From assembly GCA_963725615.1 (NCBI GenBank), contig CAVRZO010000011.1, forward strand, positions 124,001 through 188,000: a stretch of 64,000 nt of DNA. The letters run 5' to 3'. Source of the stretch: JAIQFF01 sp963725615. Its GTDB lineage: Bacteria > Acidobacteriota > Terriglobia > Terriglobales > Acidobacteriaceae. The position numbers and the translations under genes were made by a program. Each line of letters opens with the position of its first letter. Position 1 is the stretch's first letter. Shown one piece after another: positions 56,548-64,000 of this stretch. The notes under the pieces are model-generated. The model was given only the letters and a program-made list of their open reading frames with translations, did not search any database and had not been told where the DNA came from.

Positions 56548-58020
56548 ATGTCGATCCGCTCCCGCATGTGGGAGAAACACGAAGTGAACTTGAGCCCGGT
56601 AGTGCGAAGGGCGCTGTCCGTGGCGTTGCTGCTGACGCTGTCCCTCGTGGCTGTAGCTCAGGAACCACCGGCCGCCCAACCGGCGCAGGCGCAGGCTCCT
56701 GGCCCCGAGGCCAGCTCATCAGCCCCTGAAGCCGCGGCTCAAGGCTCCGCGCCCTTGCGGGTCATGGTGGGCAAGTCGCTGCTGATCAACACAACCGAGC
56801 GGCTTCGCCGGGTCTCCGTAACCGATGATGTCGTCGCCGACGCCATCGTCGTCACACCCACCCAGATTCTGGTGCATGGCCGCGCCGCGGGCGAGGTTTC
56901 GTTGCTGATCTGGGACGAACTGGAGCGCTCGCGCAGCTTCGACTTGCGCGTGGATGTGGACGTCAGCACCGCAGCCGAAGAAGAAAAGCGCGTCTTTCCC
57001 GACGAGCAGATCACAGTCTCACCCTCGCGGTCCGCCATAGTGCTCTCCGGCCACGTATCTACCGAGGATGTTTCAAAACGCGCCGGAATGATCGCCGAAG
57101 CGTACTCGAAGAACGTAGTCAACGTGCTGACCTTCGGCCCGGTGGGAGCGCAGGAAGTACTGCTCGAGGTAAAGTTCGCCGAAGTGGATCGCTCCGCGGT
57201 CACCCAACTCGGAATCAACATCTTTATGCCGGGGCTGGGAAACACGATTGCCACCAGCCAGACCGGGCAATTCGGCTCGGTCCAGATTCACAATACGGCC
57301 ACGACCAGCCAGACCACAGCCGGCGGTACAACCACTACAACCCAAACTGCTACGCCGCCTACAACTACGATCAATGACTTTCTGAACCTCTTTGTGGCCC
57401 GCACCGACATCAATATCGGCGCGGTGATCAAGGCGCTACAGCAGAAGAACCTGTTGCAGATTCTGGCCGAACCTAACCTGATCGCGGTGAACGGCAAGGA
57501 AGCGAGCTTTCTGGCCGGCGGCGAGTTTCCCTTCCCTGTCGTCCAACCCTCGCAGGGCTTTACCGCCGTCACCATCTCGTTCAAGGAATTCGGAGTGCAG
57601 TTGAAATTTACCCCGGTGATCATGCCCAACGGGAATATCCATTTGAAAGTGGCGCCGTCGGTCAGCGCGCTGGACTTCGCCAATGCGCTCACCATTTCCG
57701 GTTTCACCGTGCCCGCGCTCAGTACGCGCAAGGCCGAGACCGAGTTCGAACTGAAGGACGGCCAAAGCTTTGTGATCGCGGGGCTGATCGACAACCGGGT
57801 GACCGATCTGTACAACAAAATCCCTGGATTGGGAGACATCCCGATTCTGGGAAATTTCTTCCGCAGCAAAAGCGCCCAAAGGTCCAATTCCGAGCTGATG
57901 GTTCTGTGTACCGCGCATCGCATTTCGGCCAGCGACCAGGCCCCCGCGCTGCCCGTAACTCCGAAGCCATACATGGACAAAGAGAAATTCGACGGAAAGC
58001 CCTCCGGGGAAAAGAAGTGA
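56548..58020 (+). CDS. cpaC: Tad pilus secretin CpaC/RcpA
   Basis: A 490-residue outer-membrane secretin. A signal peptide (ALSVALLLTLSLVAVAQ) is followed by a Pro/Ala-rich linker, a pilus-assembly N-terminal domain (about 65-150; RVMVGKSLLINTTERLRRVSVTDDVVADAIVV), a BON-like part (about 150-205) and the secretin core (about 215-465; VLLEVKFAEVDRSAVTQLGINIF, VPALSTRKAETEFELKDGQSFVIAGLI). A Thr-rich loop (TTTTTQTATPPTTT) lies in the core. It forms the pore for the Flp pilus. Confidence 0.95.
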   Translation: MSIRSRMWEKHEVNLSPVVRRALSVALLLTLSLVAVAQEPPAAQPAQAQAPGPEASSSAPEAAAQGSAPLRVMVGKSLLINTTERLRRVSVTDDVVADAIVVTPTQILVHGRAAGEVSLLIWDELERSRSFDLRVDVDVSTAAEEEKRVFPDEQITVSPSRSAIVLSGHVSTEDVSKRAGMIAEAYSKNVVNVLTFGPVGAQEVLLEVKFAEVDRSAVTQLGINIFMPGLGNTIATSQTGQFGSVQIHNTATTSQTTAGGTTTTTQTATPPTTTINDFLNLFVARTDINIGAVIKALQQKNLLQILAEPNLIAVNGKEASFLAGGEFPFPVVQPSQGFTAVTISFKEFGVQLKFTPVIMPNGNIHLKVAPSVSALDFANALTISGFTVPALSTRKAETEFELKDGQSFVIAGLIDNRVTDLYNKIPGLGDIPILGNFFRSKSAQRSNSELMVLCTAHRISASDQAPALPVTPKPYMDKEKFDGKPSGEKK

Positions 58021-58109
58021 GAATTGAAAGCGATGACCTGCGTAATCTGCAAGCCATAGTTCCGGCACGTAGAATGGTGGATAAGGACCAGTAGGGGGCC
58101 AGAAATACG

Positions 58110-59282
58110 ATGCCCGAACTTTCCGTCGTAGTGATCGCCCAGGATAGCGACCAGCGCGCCGTACTCCAGGTACTGGTGGATGGCACCAGCGTGGCGCGGG
58201 TGGTGCACACCTGCAACAGTTATCCGGTGGTGGTCTCCGACCCGGTCTTGCGGCGGGTGCAGAGCGCCAATCCCCAGGTCGTGATCGTCGACGTGCCCAC
58301 GGACAATCACACCCTGGCGCTGCGGGCCATCGAATTGATCCATCAGGAAGTGCGGGACGTGGCCATCTTTGCGGTGGGCAGCATGTCCCAGCCGCAGGTC
58401 ATTGTCAGCGCGATGCGTTCCGGAGCGCGCGAATTCATCGAACGCCCCACCACCACCACGGACCTGCTTGAGGCTTTTGTTCGCCTGACCACGGCGCAAC
58501 GGAAAGTCGACCAGGAAGGACCTCGGGGGAAAGTCTTTACGGTGGTGAATGCCAAGGGTGGCAGCGGCGCCACCACCACCGCCGTGAACCTGGCCCTGGC
58601 GCTGCACTCGGCCCACGGCAACGTAGCGCTGATTGACATTGCGCCCCTGGGGCACACCGCCCTGCACATGAACGTGAAGCCACAGTTCACCGTGGTGGAC
58701 GCGATTCGCAACCTGCATCGCCTGGACAGCTCGCTGCTGGAAAGCTTCATGACTCGACACAGCGGCGGCCTGCAGTTGCTGGCCGGCGCCAACACGCCGG
58801 TGGTCGTGGAACCCGCGACCTCCGAGTTCGCGCGTTTGTTCGATTTGCTGGTAGGCCACTACAGATACGTAGTGGTGGATGCGTCTTCGCGAATCGATCC
58901 GACCACGCGCCTGGTCTGCAATCTTTCAGAGACTGTACTGCTGGTGGCCCATGCGGACGTGGCGTCCCTGTGGAGCGCGACCCGGATCCAGCAATACCTG
59001 GGCGAAACCGGAGGCCGGGAGCGGGTACGCCTGGTGCTGAATCGCTTCCGCAAAATCGCAGGGTTCAGCGAAGCCGATGCCGAAGCCGCCGCGGGAGCCA
59101 AGTTGCTGTGGAAGATTCCCAATCAATATTTCGCGGTGTCCGCAGCCATTGATCGCGGAGTCCCGCTGATGCAACAAGCCTATAGCGAACTGGCCAAGAG
59201 CTTTGCCGGGCTGGCTGCCGTCCTGACCGAGAACGACATTGATGTCAAGCGTAAGGCCTGGTCGCTGTTCAAGTCAGTTTAG
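58110..59282 (+). CDS. cpaE: Tad pilus assembly protein CpaE/TadZ
   Basis: A 390-residue protein: a receiver-like domain (about 1-125) that lacks an obvious phospho-Asp pocket, then a MinD/ParA-type ATPase (about 138-390) with the deviant Walker A KGGSGATTT (149-157). VIVDASSRIDPTTRLVCNLSETVLLVAHADVASLWSATR supplies the switch regions. It is thought to place the pilus machine at the cell pole. It lies between the secretin and the CpaF motor. Confidence 0.93.
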   Translation: MPELSVVVIAQDSDQRAVLQVLVDGTSVARVVHTCNSYPVVVSDPVLRRVQSANPQVVIVDVPTDNHTLALRAIELIHQEVRDVAIFAVGSMSQPQVIVSAMRSGAREFIERPTTTTDLLEAFVRLTTAQRKVDQEGPRGKVFTVVNAKGGSGATTTAVNLALALHSAHGNVALIDIAPLGHTALHMNVKPQFTVVDAIRNLHRLDSSLLESFMTRHSGGLQLLAGANTPVVVEPATSEFARLFDLLVGHYRYVVVDASSRIDPTTRLVCNLSETVLLVAHADVASLWSATRIQQYLGETGGRERVRLVLNRFRKIAGFSEADAEAAAGAKLLWKIPNQYFAVSAAIDRGVPLMQQAYSELAKSFAGLAAVLTENDIDVKRKAWSLFKSV

Positions 59283-59326
59283 GGCCCAGACTGCAGGCCG
59301 GCTGAGGTAGTGTTAGGTTAGAAGGT

Positions 59327-60622
59327 ATGGCGAATTTGCAGACTTTCGAAAGAACCGAATACCAGCAGGTCAAGGCTGATCTCCACCGCAAGATCCTGGA
59401 CCGCCTTGACCTGGAGAAACTGGGGCGCACCCCGAGCGATGCCGCCCGCGAAGAAGTCCTGCTGCTGATCCGGAACACGGTCAACAGCGAGGCCGTGCCC
59501 CTCAGCTTCGCCGAGCGCGAGCGCCTAGCCCGGGAAATTCTGGATGAGATCTTCGGTCTGGGCCCGCTCGAGCCCCTGCTCAAGGACCCCACAATCTCCG
59601 ACATCCTGGTCAATCGTTACAACCGGGTCTATGTGGAGCGCGCGGGCAAACTCGAGGCCACGGGCCTTAGCTTTAAGGATGACGCACATTTGATGCAGAT
59701 CATTGACCGCATTGTCTCGCGCATCGGACGGCGCGTGGATGAGTCGTCGCCCATGGTGGATGCACGCCTGGCTGACGGCTCCCGTGTGAACGCTATTATT
59801 CCGCCGCTGGCCATTGATGGCCCTTGTCTCTCGATTCGCCGTTTCGGCCGGGACCCGGTCACCGCCCGCAACATGATTGAGAACAAGAGCCTGACCGAGC
59901 CCATGCTGGAACTGTTGTCCGCCATGGTAAAAGGCCGGCTCAACTTCCTGATCTCCGGCGGAACCGGCGCCGGCAAAACCACGCTGCTGAATGTCCTTTC
60001 GGGATATATTCCGAACTCCGACCGCATTGTTACCATCGAAGACGCGGCCGAATTGCAGCTGAAACAGGAGCACGTGGTCCGCCTCGAGACCCGGCCGCCC
60101 AACATTGAAGGCAAGGGCGCAGTGCGGCAGCGGCAACTGGTCATCAACAGTCTGCGTATGCGTCCCGACCGCATCGTGGTGGGCGAGGTCCGCGGCGAGG
60201 AAGCCTTTGACATGTTGCAGGCGATGAACACCGGTCACGAGGGCTCGCTGACCACGGTGCACGCCAACACGCCGCGGGACGCGCTGGCCCGTATCGAAAA
60301 TATGTGCTCGATGGCCAATCTCAACATCCCGGAGCGGGCCATGCGGCACCAGATTGCCGCTGCCATTCACGCCGTGGTCCAGGTTACGCGCCTCTCCGAC
60401 GGCACGCGGAAAGTGATCACCATCGCCGAGGTCACCGGCATGGAAGGCGAGGTCATTTGCATGCAGGATATTTTTGTGTTCGAACGCCAGGGCATCGACG
60501 AGACGGGAAAAGTGCGCGGCAAGTTCCGTGCCGTCGGGATTCGGCCCAAGTTCGCCGACCGGCTTGCCCAGGCGGGCTGCCGGCTGCGGCCCGCGATTTT
60601 CGAATCGCACATGGAGGTCTAG
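59327..60622 (+). CDS. cpaF: Tad pilus secretion ATPase CpaF/TadA
   Basis: A 431-residue hexameric type II/IV secretion ATPase that powers pilin assembly from the cytoplasmic side. Walker A GGTGAGKTT (211-219), Walker B RIVVGEVRGEE (282-292), the Asp-box TIEDAAELQL and the His-box HEGSLTTVHANTPRDAL are all in place. The N-terminal domain (about 1-110) is typical. Length is slightly below the usual 450-500. The next gene, tadB, follows after a 147-base gap that contains a hairpin repeat. Confidence 0.96.
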   Translation: MANLQTFERTEYQQVKADLHRKILDRLDLEKLGRTPSDAAREEVLLLIRNTVNSEAVPLSFAERERLAREILDEIFGLGPLEPLLKDPTISDILVNRYNRVYVERAGKLEATGLSFKDDAHLMQIIDRIVSRIGRRVDESSPMVDARLADGSRVNAIIPPLAIDGPCLSIRRFGRDPVTARNMIENKSLTEPMLELLSAMVKGRLNFLISGGTGAGKTTLLNVLSGYIPNSDRIVTIEDAAELQLKQEHVVRLETRPPNIEGKGAVRQRQLVINSLRMRPDRIVVGEVRGEEAFDMLQAMNTGHEGSLTTVHANTPRDALARIENMCSMANLNIPERAMRHQIAAAIHAVVQVTRLSDGTRKVITIAEVTGMEGEVICMQDIFVFERQGIDETGKVRGKFRAVGIRPKFADRLAQAGCRLRPAIFESHMEV

Positions 60623-60668
60623 GGCCTTTTGTTGTGGCGTTTCCGGGTGCACGGTCTTTTGGGGTGGA

Positions 60669-60721
60669 GCAGCGCTTCAGCGCTGCATTAAGGTCTGAGT
60701 AGCAGGGCGGCTTCAGCCGCC
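60669..60721. repeat. Paired hairpins GCAGCGC-TTCA-GCGCTGC and GGCGGC-TTCA-GCCGCC
   Basis: Two perfect hairpins with a TTCA loop lie between cpaF and tadB (60669-60686 and 60706-60721). They look like short mobile repeat units; both could reduce read-through inside the Tad operon. Confidence 0.6.
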
Positions 60722-60769
60722 GAAGTACATTGAGCTCCTCCGGAATCGGCGTCCGATTCCTGACATCGT

Positions 60770-61738
60770 ATGTTCATACTTATCGCACTAGCGGTTTTCG
60801 TCGTGGTCGCGCTGGCGGTGTTTGTGATCGCTTCCCTGATGGACGAGCGCAGCTCCAAAGCTCGCCTGCTGCGCGAACGGCTTTCGACCGTCCAGAAAAC
60901 CCCGGAACGCGACGCCGGCCAGGAACTGGCCTTACTCCGCGATGAAGTGATGAGCAAGATCCCGGCGCTGGATAACCTGCTGCGCCGCTCCCCTCAGATC
61001 GCCGGCCTTCAGACTTTGCTCGAGCAGGCGGATGTGAAGAGCCGCGCCGGCAACGTGTTGCTGCTGTGCGTGCTTAGCGGAGCCGGACTGGCCCTGATTG
61101 TTCTGCTCTTCACCGGCTTCCCGCAATTTGCCTGGCTGGCCCTGATCCTGGGAGCGTTCCTGCCTTACTCCTACGCCAATTACAAGCGGTCAAAACGCTT
61201 TTCTAAATTCGAAGAGATCTTCCCCGAAGCCATCGACACCCTGGCGCGGGCGGTGCGCGCCGGCCACGCCTTCACCACCGCTCTGGAACTGATCGCCAGC
61301 GAGATCGCGGAGCCGGTGGCGTCCGAATTTCGCAAACTGTTTGAGGAGCAAAAATTTGGTCTGCCGGTGCGCGACGCGCTGGTCAATCTCACCGAACGCG
61401 TGCCCCTGGTGGACGTCAAGTTTTTCGTCACAGCAGTAATGTTGCAGCGCGAGACTGGCGGTAACCTTGCGGAAATTCTCGACAACCTGTCTTATGTGAT
61501 TCGGGAGCGTTTCAAGATCATGCGGCAGGTGCGGGTCCATACCGCCCAGGGACGCATGACCATGATGCTGCTGATGGGCCTGCCGCCCATCATCGTGATT
61601 ACGATGCAGGCCATGAACCCCAGTTTTATCAAGCCGCTGTTTGACGATCCCATTGGGCACCTGCTGATCGTGGTGGGCATCACCCTACAAACCATCGGCT
61701 ATTTTGTGATCCGGAAGATCATTCAGATTCAGGTCTAA
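60770..61738 (+). CDS. tadB: Tad pilus inner-membrane platform protein TadB
   Basis: A 322-residue inner-membrane protein of the GspF superfamily. There is a first helix (about 2-24), then two central helices (about 100-140), the GspF-type domain (about 160-290; FPEAIDTLARAVRAGHAFTTALELIASEI, EQKFGLPVRDALVNLTERVP, TGGNLAEILDNLSYVIRERFK) and two C-terminal helices. It forms the platform with TadC. The genes are 3 bases apart. Confidence 0.93.
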   Translation: MFILIALAVFVVVALAVFVIASLMDERSSKARLLRERLSTVQKTPERDAGQELALLRDEVMSKIPALDNLLRRSPQIAGLQTLLEQADVKSRAGNVLLLCVLSGAGLALIVLLFTGFPQFAWLALILGAFLPYSYANYKRSKRFSKFEEIFPEAIDTLARAVRAGHAFTTALELIASEIAEPVASEFRKLFEEQKFGLPVRDALVNLTERVPLVDVKFFVTAVMLQRETGGNLAEILDNLSYVIRERFKIMRQVRVHTAQGRMTMMLLMGLPPIIVITMQAMNPSFIKPLFDDPIGHLLIVVGITLQTIGYFVIRKIIQIQV

Positions 61739-61741
61739 AGC

Positions 61742-62644
61742 ATGGCTCTGGCACTGGCAATCATATTGTTTCTGACCATCGCCCTGGTGGTGTTTTCGTT
61801 CGGGGCCGCCGCCTACGCGCCTTTTTCGGTGCTGGGTTCGCGGCTGCGCGCCCTGGGCTGGCAGAAAGCAGAAGTCAAAGAAAAACCGGCTTTCAAAGAC
61901 CGCCTGGAGCAGGCGCTCGATCCCCTGAGCAAGGCCCTCCCGCTCTCGCCCAGTGAAGTTTCACGAGCGCGAAAATGGCTGATTCAGGCGGGCTATCGTG
62001 AGAATCGGCACCTGACGATCTACGTGGGTGCGCGCGTTCTGCTGGGCTTGCTGGGGATTTTGAGCGTGATCGCCATCAAGGGCAATTTTGACCTGCTGTG
62101 GATGGTGGGAGTCGGCGGGGTTGGCTTCTTCATTCCACGTTTCATTCTCAAGCGCATGATCCGCAACCGGCAGAGGCGCATCACCCTGGCATTGCCGGAC
62201 GCGCTGGATCTTACCGTGATCTGCGTCGAAGTCGGCCTGGCGCTCGATCAGGCCCTGATGCGAGTCGGAGAGGATTTGCGGCACGCCCATCCTGACCTCA
62301 GCGATGAGTTCCATTTGATCAATCTTGAAATGCGGGCGGGCAAGCCCCGCGCCGAGGCGCTGCGCAACCTGGTGGAACGCACCGGGGTGGACGACGTGCG
62401 CGCCCTGGTAGCCACGCTGGTGCAGACCGACCGCTTCGGAACCAGCGTCAGTCAGGCACTCCGCATCCATTCCGACTCGCTGCGCACCGAACGTCGGCAA
62501 CGCGCCGAAGAACAGGCCGCTAAAACCACCATCAAGATGATCGTTCCACTGGTATTGTTTGTCCTTCCCTCCATCATCTTCGTGACTCTGGGACCCGCCA
62601 TCATCCAGTTGGTCCGTATCCTGGCGCCAGAGGCAGGACACTGA
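61742..62644 (+). CDS. tadC: Tad pilus inner-membrane platform protein TadC
   Basis: A 300-residue partner of TadB. A hydrophobic N-terminus (about 3-28), two central helices (about 95-140) and a GspF domain (about 150-260; LPDALDLTVICVEVGLALDQALMRVGEDL, LRNLVERTGVDDVRALVATLVQTDRFGTSVSQALRIH) end in a terminal helix pair (about 265-295). It is the last recognised Tad gene in the window; no TadV prepilin peptidase and no minor pseudopilin gene are seen here, so those are probably elsewhere. Confidence 0.93.
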   Translation: MALALAIILFLTIALVVFSFGAAAYAPFSVLGSRLRALGWQKAEVKEKPAFKDRLEQALDPLSKALPLSPSEVSRARKWLIQAGYRENRHLTIYVGARVLLGLLGILSVIAIKGNFDLLWMVGVGGVGFFIPRFILKRMIRNRQRRITLALPDALDLTVICVEVGLALDQALMRVGEDLRHAHPDLSDEFHLINLEMRAGKPRAEALRNLVERTGVDDVRALVATLVQTDRFGTSVSQALRIHSDSLRTERRQRAEEQAAKTTIKMIVPLVLFVLPSIIFVTLGPAIIQLVRILAPEAGH

Positions 62645-62681
62645 AAATGCCTTTGCTGCACCGCCCAGCCCAGGAGTTGTG

Positions 62682-63071
62682 ATGCCGGCACCGCTTTCCA
62701 CGGGCTATGCCCTGAACCGAACCCGCCAGGCTTATCTGGCCCGGCATCTGCGCGTTGCTGATACCCACTGGTCCCGCTTCTGCGGATTGATGGGCACCGA
62801 TGCCGGGAGCTTTCCTGCCGGACAGGGCTTGTGGATCGTTCCCTCGCGTGGCGTGCATACTTTTGCCATGCGCTTCCCCATTGACGTGATTTACCTGGAC
62901 AGCGACAAAGTGGTTGTCCACCTGGAAGAGAATCTGAAGCCGTGGCGCCTGGCTCCGGTTCGGCTGCGGGCCACTTCAGTGCTCGAGTTACCCGGCAGCA
63001 CTTTGAGTTCTACGCACACCACCATCGGGGACGAGATTGAGATTGCTTTGGGAGAGGCGGGCCAAGAGTGA
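62682..63071 (+). CDS. DUF192-family protein
   Basis: A 129-residue beta-rich protein of the DUF192/YjbM-like family: ADTHWSRFCGLMG, GLWIVPSRGVHTFAMRFPIDVIYLDSDKVVVHL and VLELPGST. No catalytic residues are assigned in this family. ATG 62682 is chosen because AGGAG lies 6 bases upstream. The GTG of the next gene overlaps its stop by four bases. It follows tadC by 37 bases, a neighbour pairing seen with other Tad clusters, but its function is unknown. Confidence 0.88.
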   Translation: MPAPLSTGYALNRTRQAYLARHLRVADTHWSRFCGLMGTDAGSFPAGQGLWIVPSRGVHTFAMRFPIDVIYLDSDKVVVHLEENLKPWRLAPVRLRATSVLELPGSTLSSTHTTIGDEIEIALGEAGQE

Positions 63072-64000
63072 ACGACGTCCCCAACTTTCTTATCGAATGG
63101 CCTTCGCGGTGGGACGAGTTCTGGACCGCAATCGGCCCCGCTCTGGGCAAGTCGCCCAAGCGACTGGCTGGCGAAGCCCAGGTTGGCCTGTTTCCCTGGT
63201 GGGGCATACTTCTCTCGTGGGCCGTGGAGCTGCTCTTGCTGGTCGCGGTCATTGTGGTGCCGGCCAGGCTGATTGGCATGCAACCTTATGAGCCACTTCC
63301 CAAACCCAAGTACGACATCATTTACTACTCGAGCAACGAACTGCCGCGCACAGAAGACGTAGGCGGCGCACAGGCAGGCCGTTCCGGCCGTTCCGGCGGG
63401 CGCGAGGCGCATCATCCTACGCAAACCATCCGGGTCGCGCGCGGAAGCACTGTGCGGGAAACCGTGGCGGACGCACCCAAGCTTGATCTGCCGAAATCGA
63501 ATTCCGCGGTGGCCAACCTGCTCGCGTTGAAAGCGCTTCCCGGCCCGGCCCCGGCGGAGGGAATGCGGTCTTCGCTGCGGGCTCCGGTATTGACCCAGAC
63601 CGCCGTTGCTCCAGCTCCTCAGGTGCCCGACCAGTTGCGGGCTACGCCCCAGATGAACATTGGCGCGGTACCGCCCAGCGCGGCAGTGCCGCAGCGCGAG
63701 GTCTCCACGCTTCGCCTGCCCGGATCGAATGCAGTGCAAGTGGTGCCACCGCCGGTGTCGGCTCCGGAGCGAATGACCAGTGTGAATCCCAGGCTCGCCA
63801 TGCCCGCGCCGAGCGTAGTCGCACCACCGCCCACCATGGCCACCGAGGTTTCTCGAACCGGACCAGGCTTCGGGCCGGGTGACCTGCAGAACCAGATCGT
63901 GCCGCCTGCGGTGCAGGTCGGTAACGCCTCGGCGGCGCGCCAGAACATCAGCGGCCTGGGCAGCACTTCGATTGTGCCCCCTACAGTCCAATTGGGCGCA
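63068..64000 (+). CDS. TonB-like energy transducer, 5' part (runs off the window)
   Basis: An open frame that continues past the window end; 311 codons are visible. GTG 63068 overlaps the previous stop. It has a cytoplasmic N-terminus (MNDVPNFLIEWPSRWDEFW), one membrane helix (about 47-68; ILLSWAVELLLLVAVIVV) and a long periplasmic region rich in Pro, Ala, Val and Gln (PPPVSAPERM, PSVVAPPPTMAT). The layout matches the TonB-like protein at 29389 and other Acidobacteriota TonB members; the C-terminal TonB domain, which would confirm this, lies beyond the window. Confidence 0.7.
   Translation, partial: MNDVPNFLIEWPSRWDEFWTAIGPALGKSPKRLAGEAQVGLFPWWGILLSWAVELLLLVAVIVVPARLIGMQPYEPLPKPKYDIIYYSSNELPRTEDVGGAQAGRSGRSGGREAHHPTQTIRVARGSTVRETVADAPKLDLPKSNSAVANLLALKALPGPAPAEGMRSSLRAPVLTQTAVAPAPQVPDQLRATPQMNIGAVPPSAAVPQREVSTLRLPGSNAVQVVPPPVSAPERMTSVNPRLAMPAPSVVAPPPTMATEVSRTGPGFGPGDLQNQIVPPAVQVGNASAARQNISGLGSTSIVPPTVQLGA

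Noticed and set aside
57288..58859. Long minus-strand open frame (523 codons) across cpaC and cpaE
   Set aside because: It is antisense to two clear genes of the Tad operon, has no family motif and is explained by high GC lacking stop codons.

Overview
The window looks like chromosomal DNA from a soil-type Acidobacteriota (Terriglobia/Koribacter-like). This rests on several things: evenly high GC throughout, families of short GTCATCCTGAG-type and GC-rich palindromic elements between genes, the character of the TonB-like proteins, and the mix of a cytochrome oxidase cluster, a Tad pilus cluster and an ECF sigma/anti-sigma pair. Taxonomy is inference from style, not from a marker-gene comparison. 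No rRNA, tRNA, CRISPR array, transposase, integrase or phage gene was seen.

Layout. 0.2-4 kb: smc, with an unusual acidic insert in its ATPase head. 4.2-6.3 kb (minus): an ArsR repressor driving a secreted protein and two AHSA1/SRPBCC proteins. 6.3-7 kb: an AbrB/VapC toxin-antitoxin pair. 7-10.6 kb: vitamin B6 synthesis (pdxT, pdxS) with a divergent MocR/PdxR-type regulator whose PLP-binding lysine is replaced by glutamate. 10.6-16.4 kb: a thioesterase, then an aa3-type cytochrome c oxidase operon with two subunit III-like genes, a subunit IV and a small CxxC membrane protein. 16.8-23.3 kb: uvrA, a secreted TPR protein, two secreted unknowns and a SprT-like metalloprotein.

23.6-28.5 kb is the most interesting block. 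An FTR1 iron permease fused to a DUF2318 domain is followed by two FtsX-like permeases and an ABC ATPase whose C-terminus is a recognisable DtxR-type metal-binding domain. The set resembles P19-type iron uptake loci but has no P19 gene, and it suggests an ATPase that senses metal directly. 28.5-34.1 kb: murI, a TonB-like protein (minus), ileS and lspA. 34.2-42.1 kb: a VOC protein, a lytic transglycosylase, a GAF-domain protein, an ECF sigma factor with a zinc-finger anti-sigma factor, a small zinc-ribbon protein behind an ECF-type promoter, an M48 peptidase and a YceI protein. 42.3-50.5 kb: a GH15 glucoamylase-like enzyme, a sodium/solute symporter, a serine hydrolase and a partner-switching pair (STAS protein plus FHA-GAF-PP2C phosphatase). 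50.8-54.6 kb: three multi-pass GT-C/GT87-like membrane proteins. 54.7-62.6 kb: a Tad (Flp) pilus cluster (two flp pilins, cpaB, cpaC, cpaE, cpaF, tadB, tadC). The window ends with a DUF192 protein and the 5' part of a TonB-like gene.

A theme across the window is small repeats. At least eight composite elements (about 190-220 bp, ends in inverted GTCATCCTGAG) in two subfamilies, three copies of a GC-rich element starting TACGTAGGGGCGGG, and several other hairpin elements lie between genes. Some have entered coding sequence: they appear to supply part of the smc and uvrA inserts, the N-terminal signal-peptide region of a TPR protein, and the stop codons of two membrane proteins.
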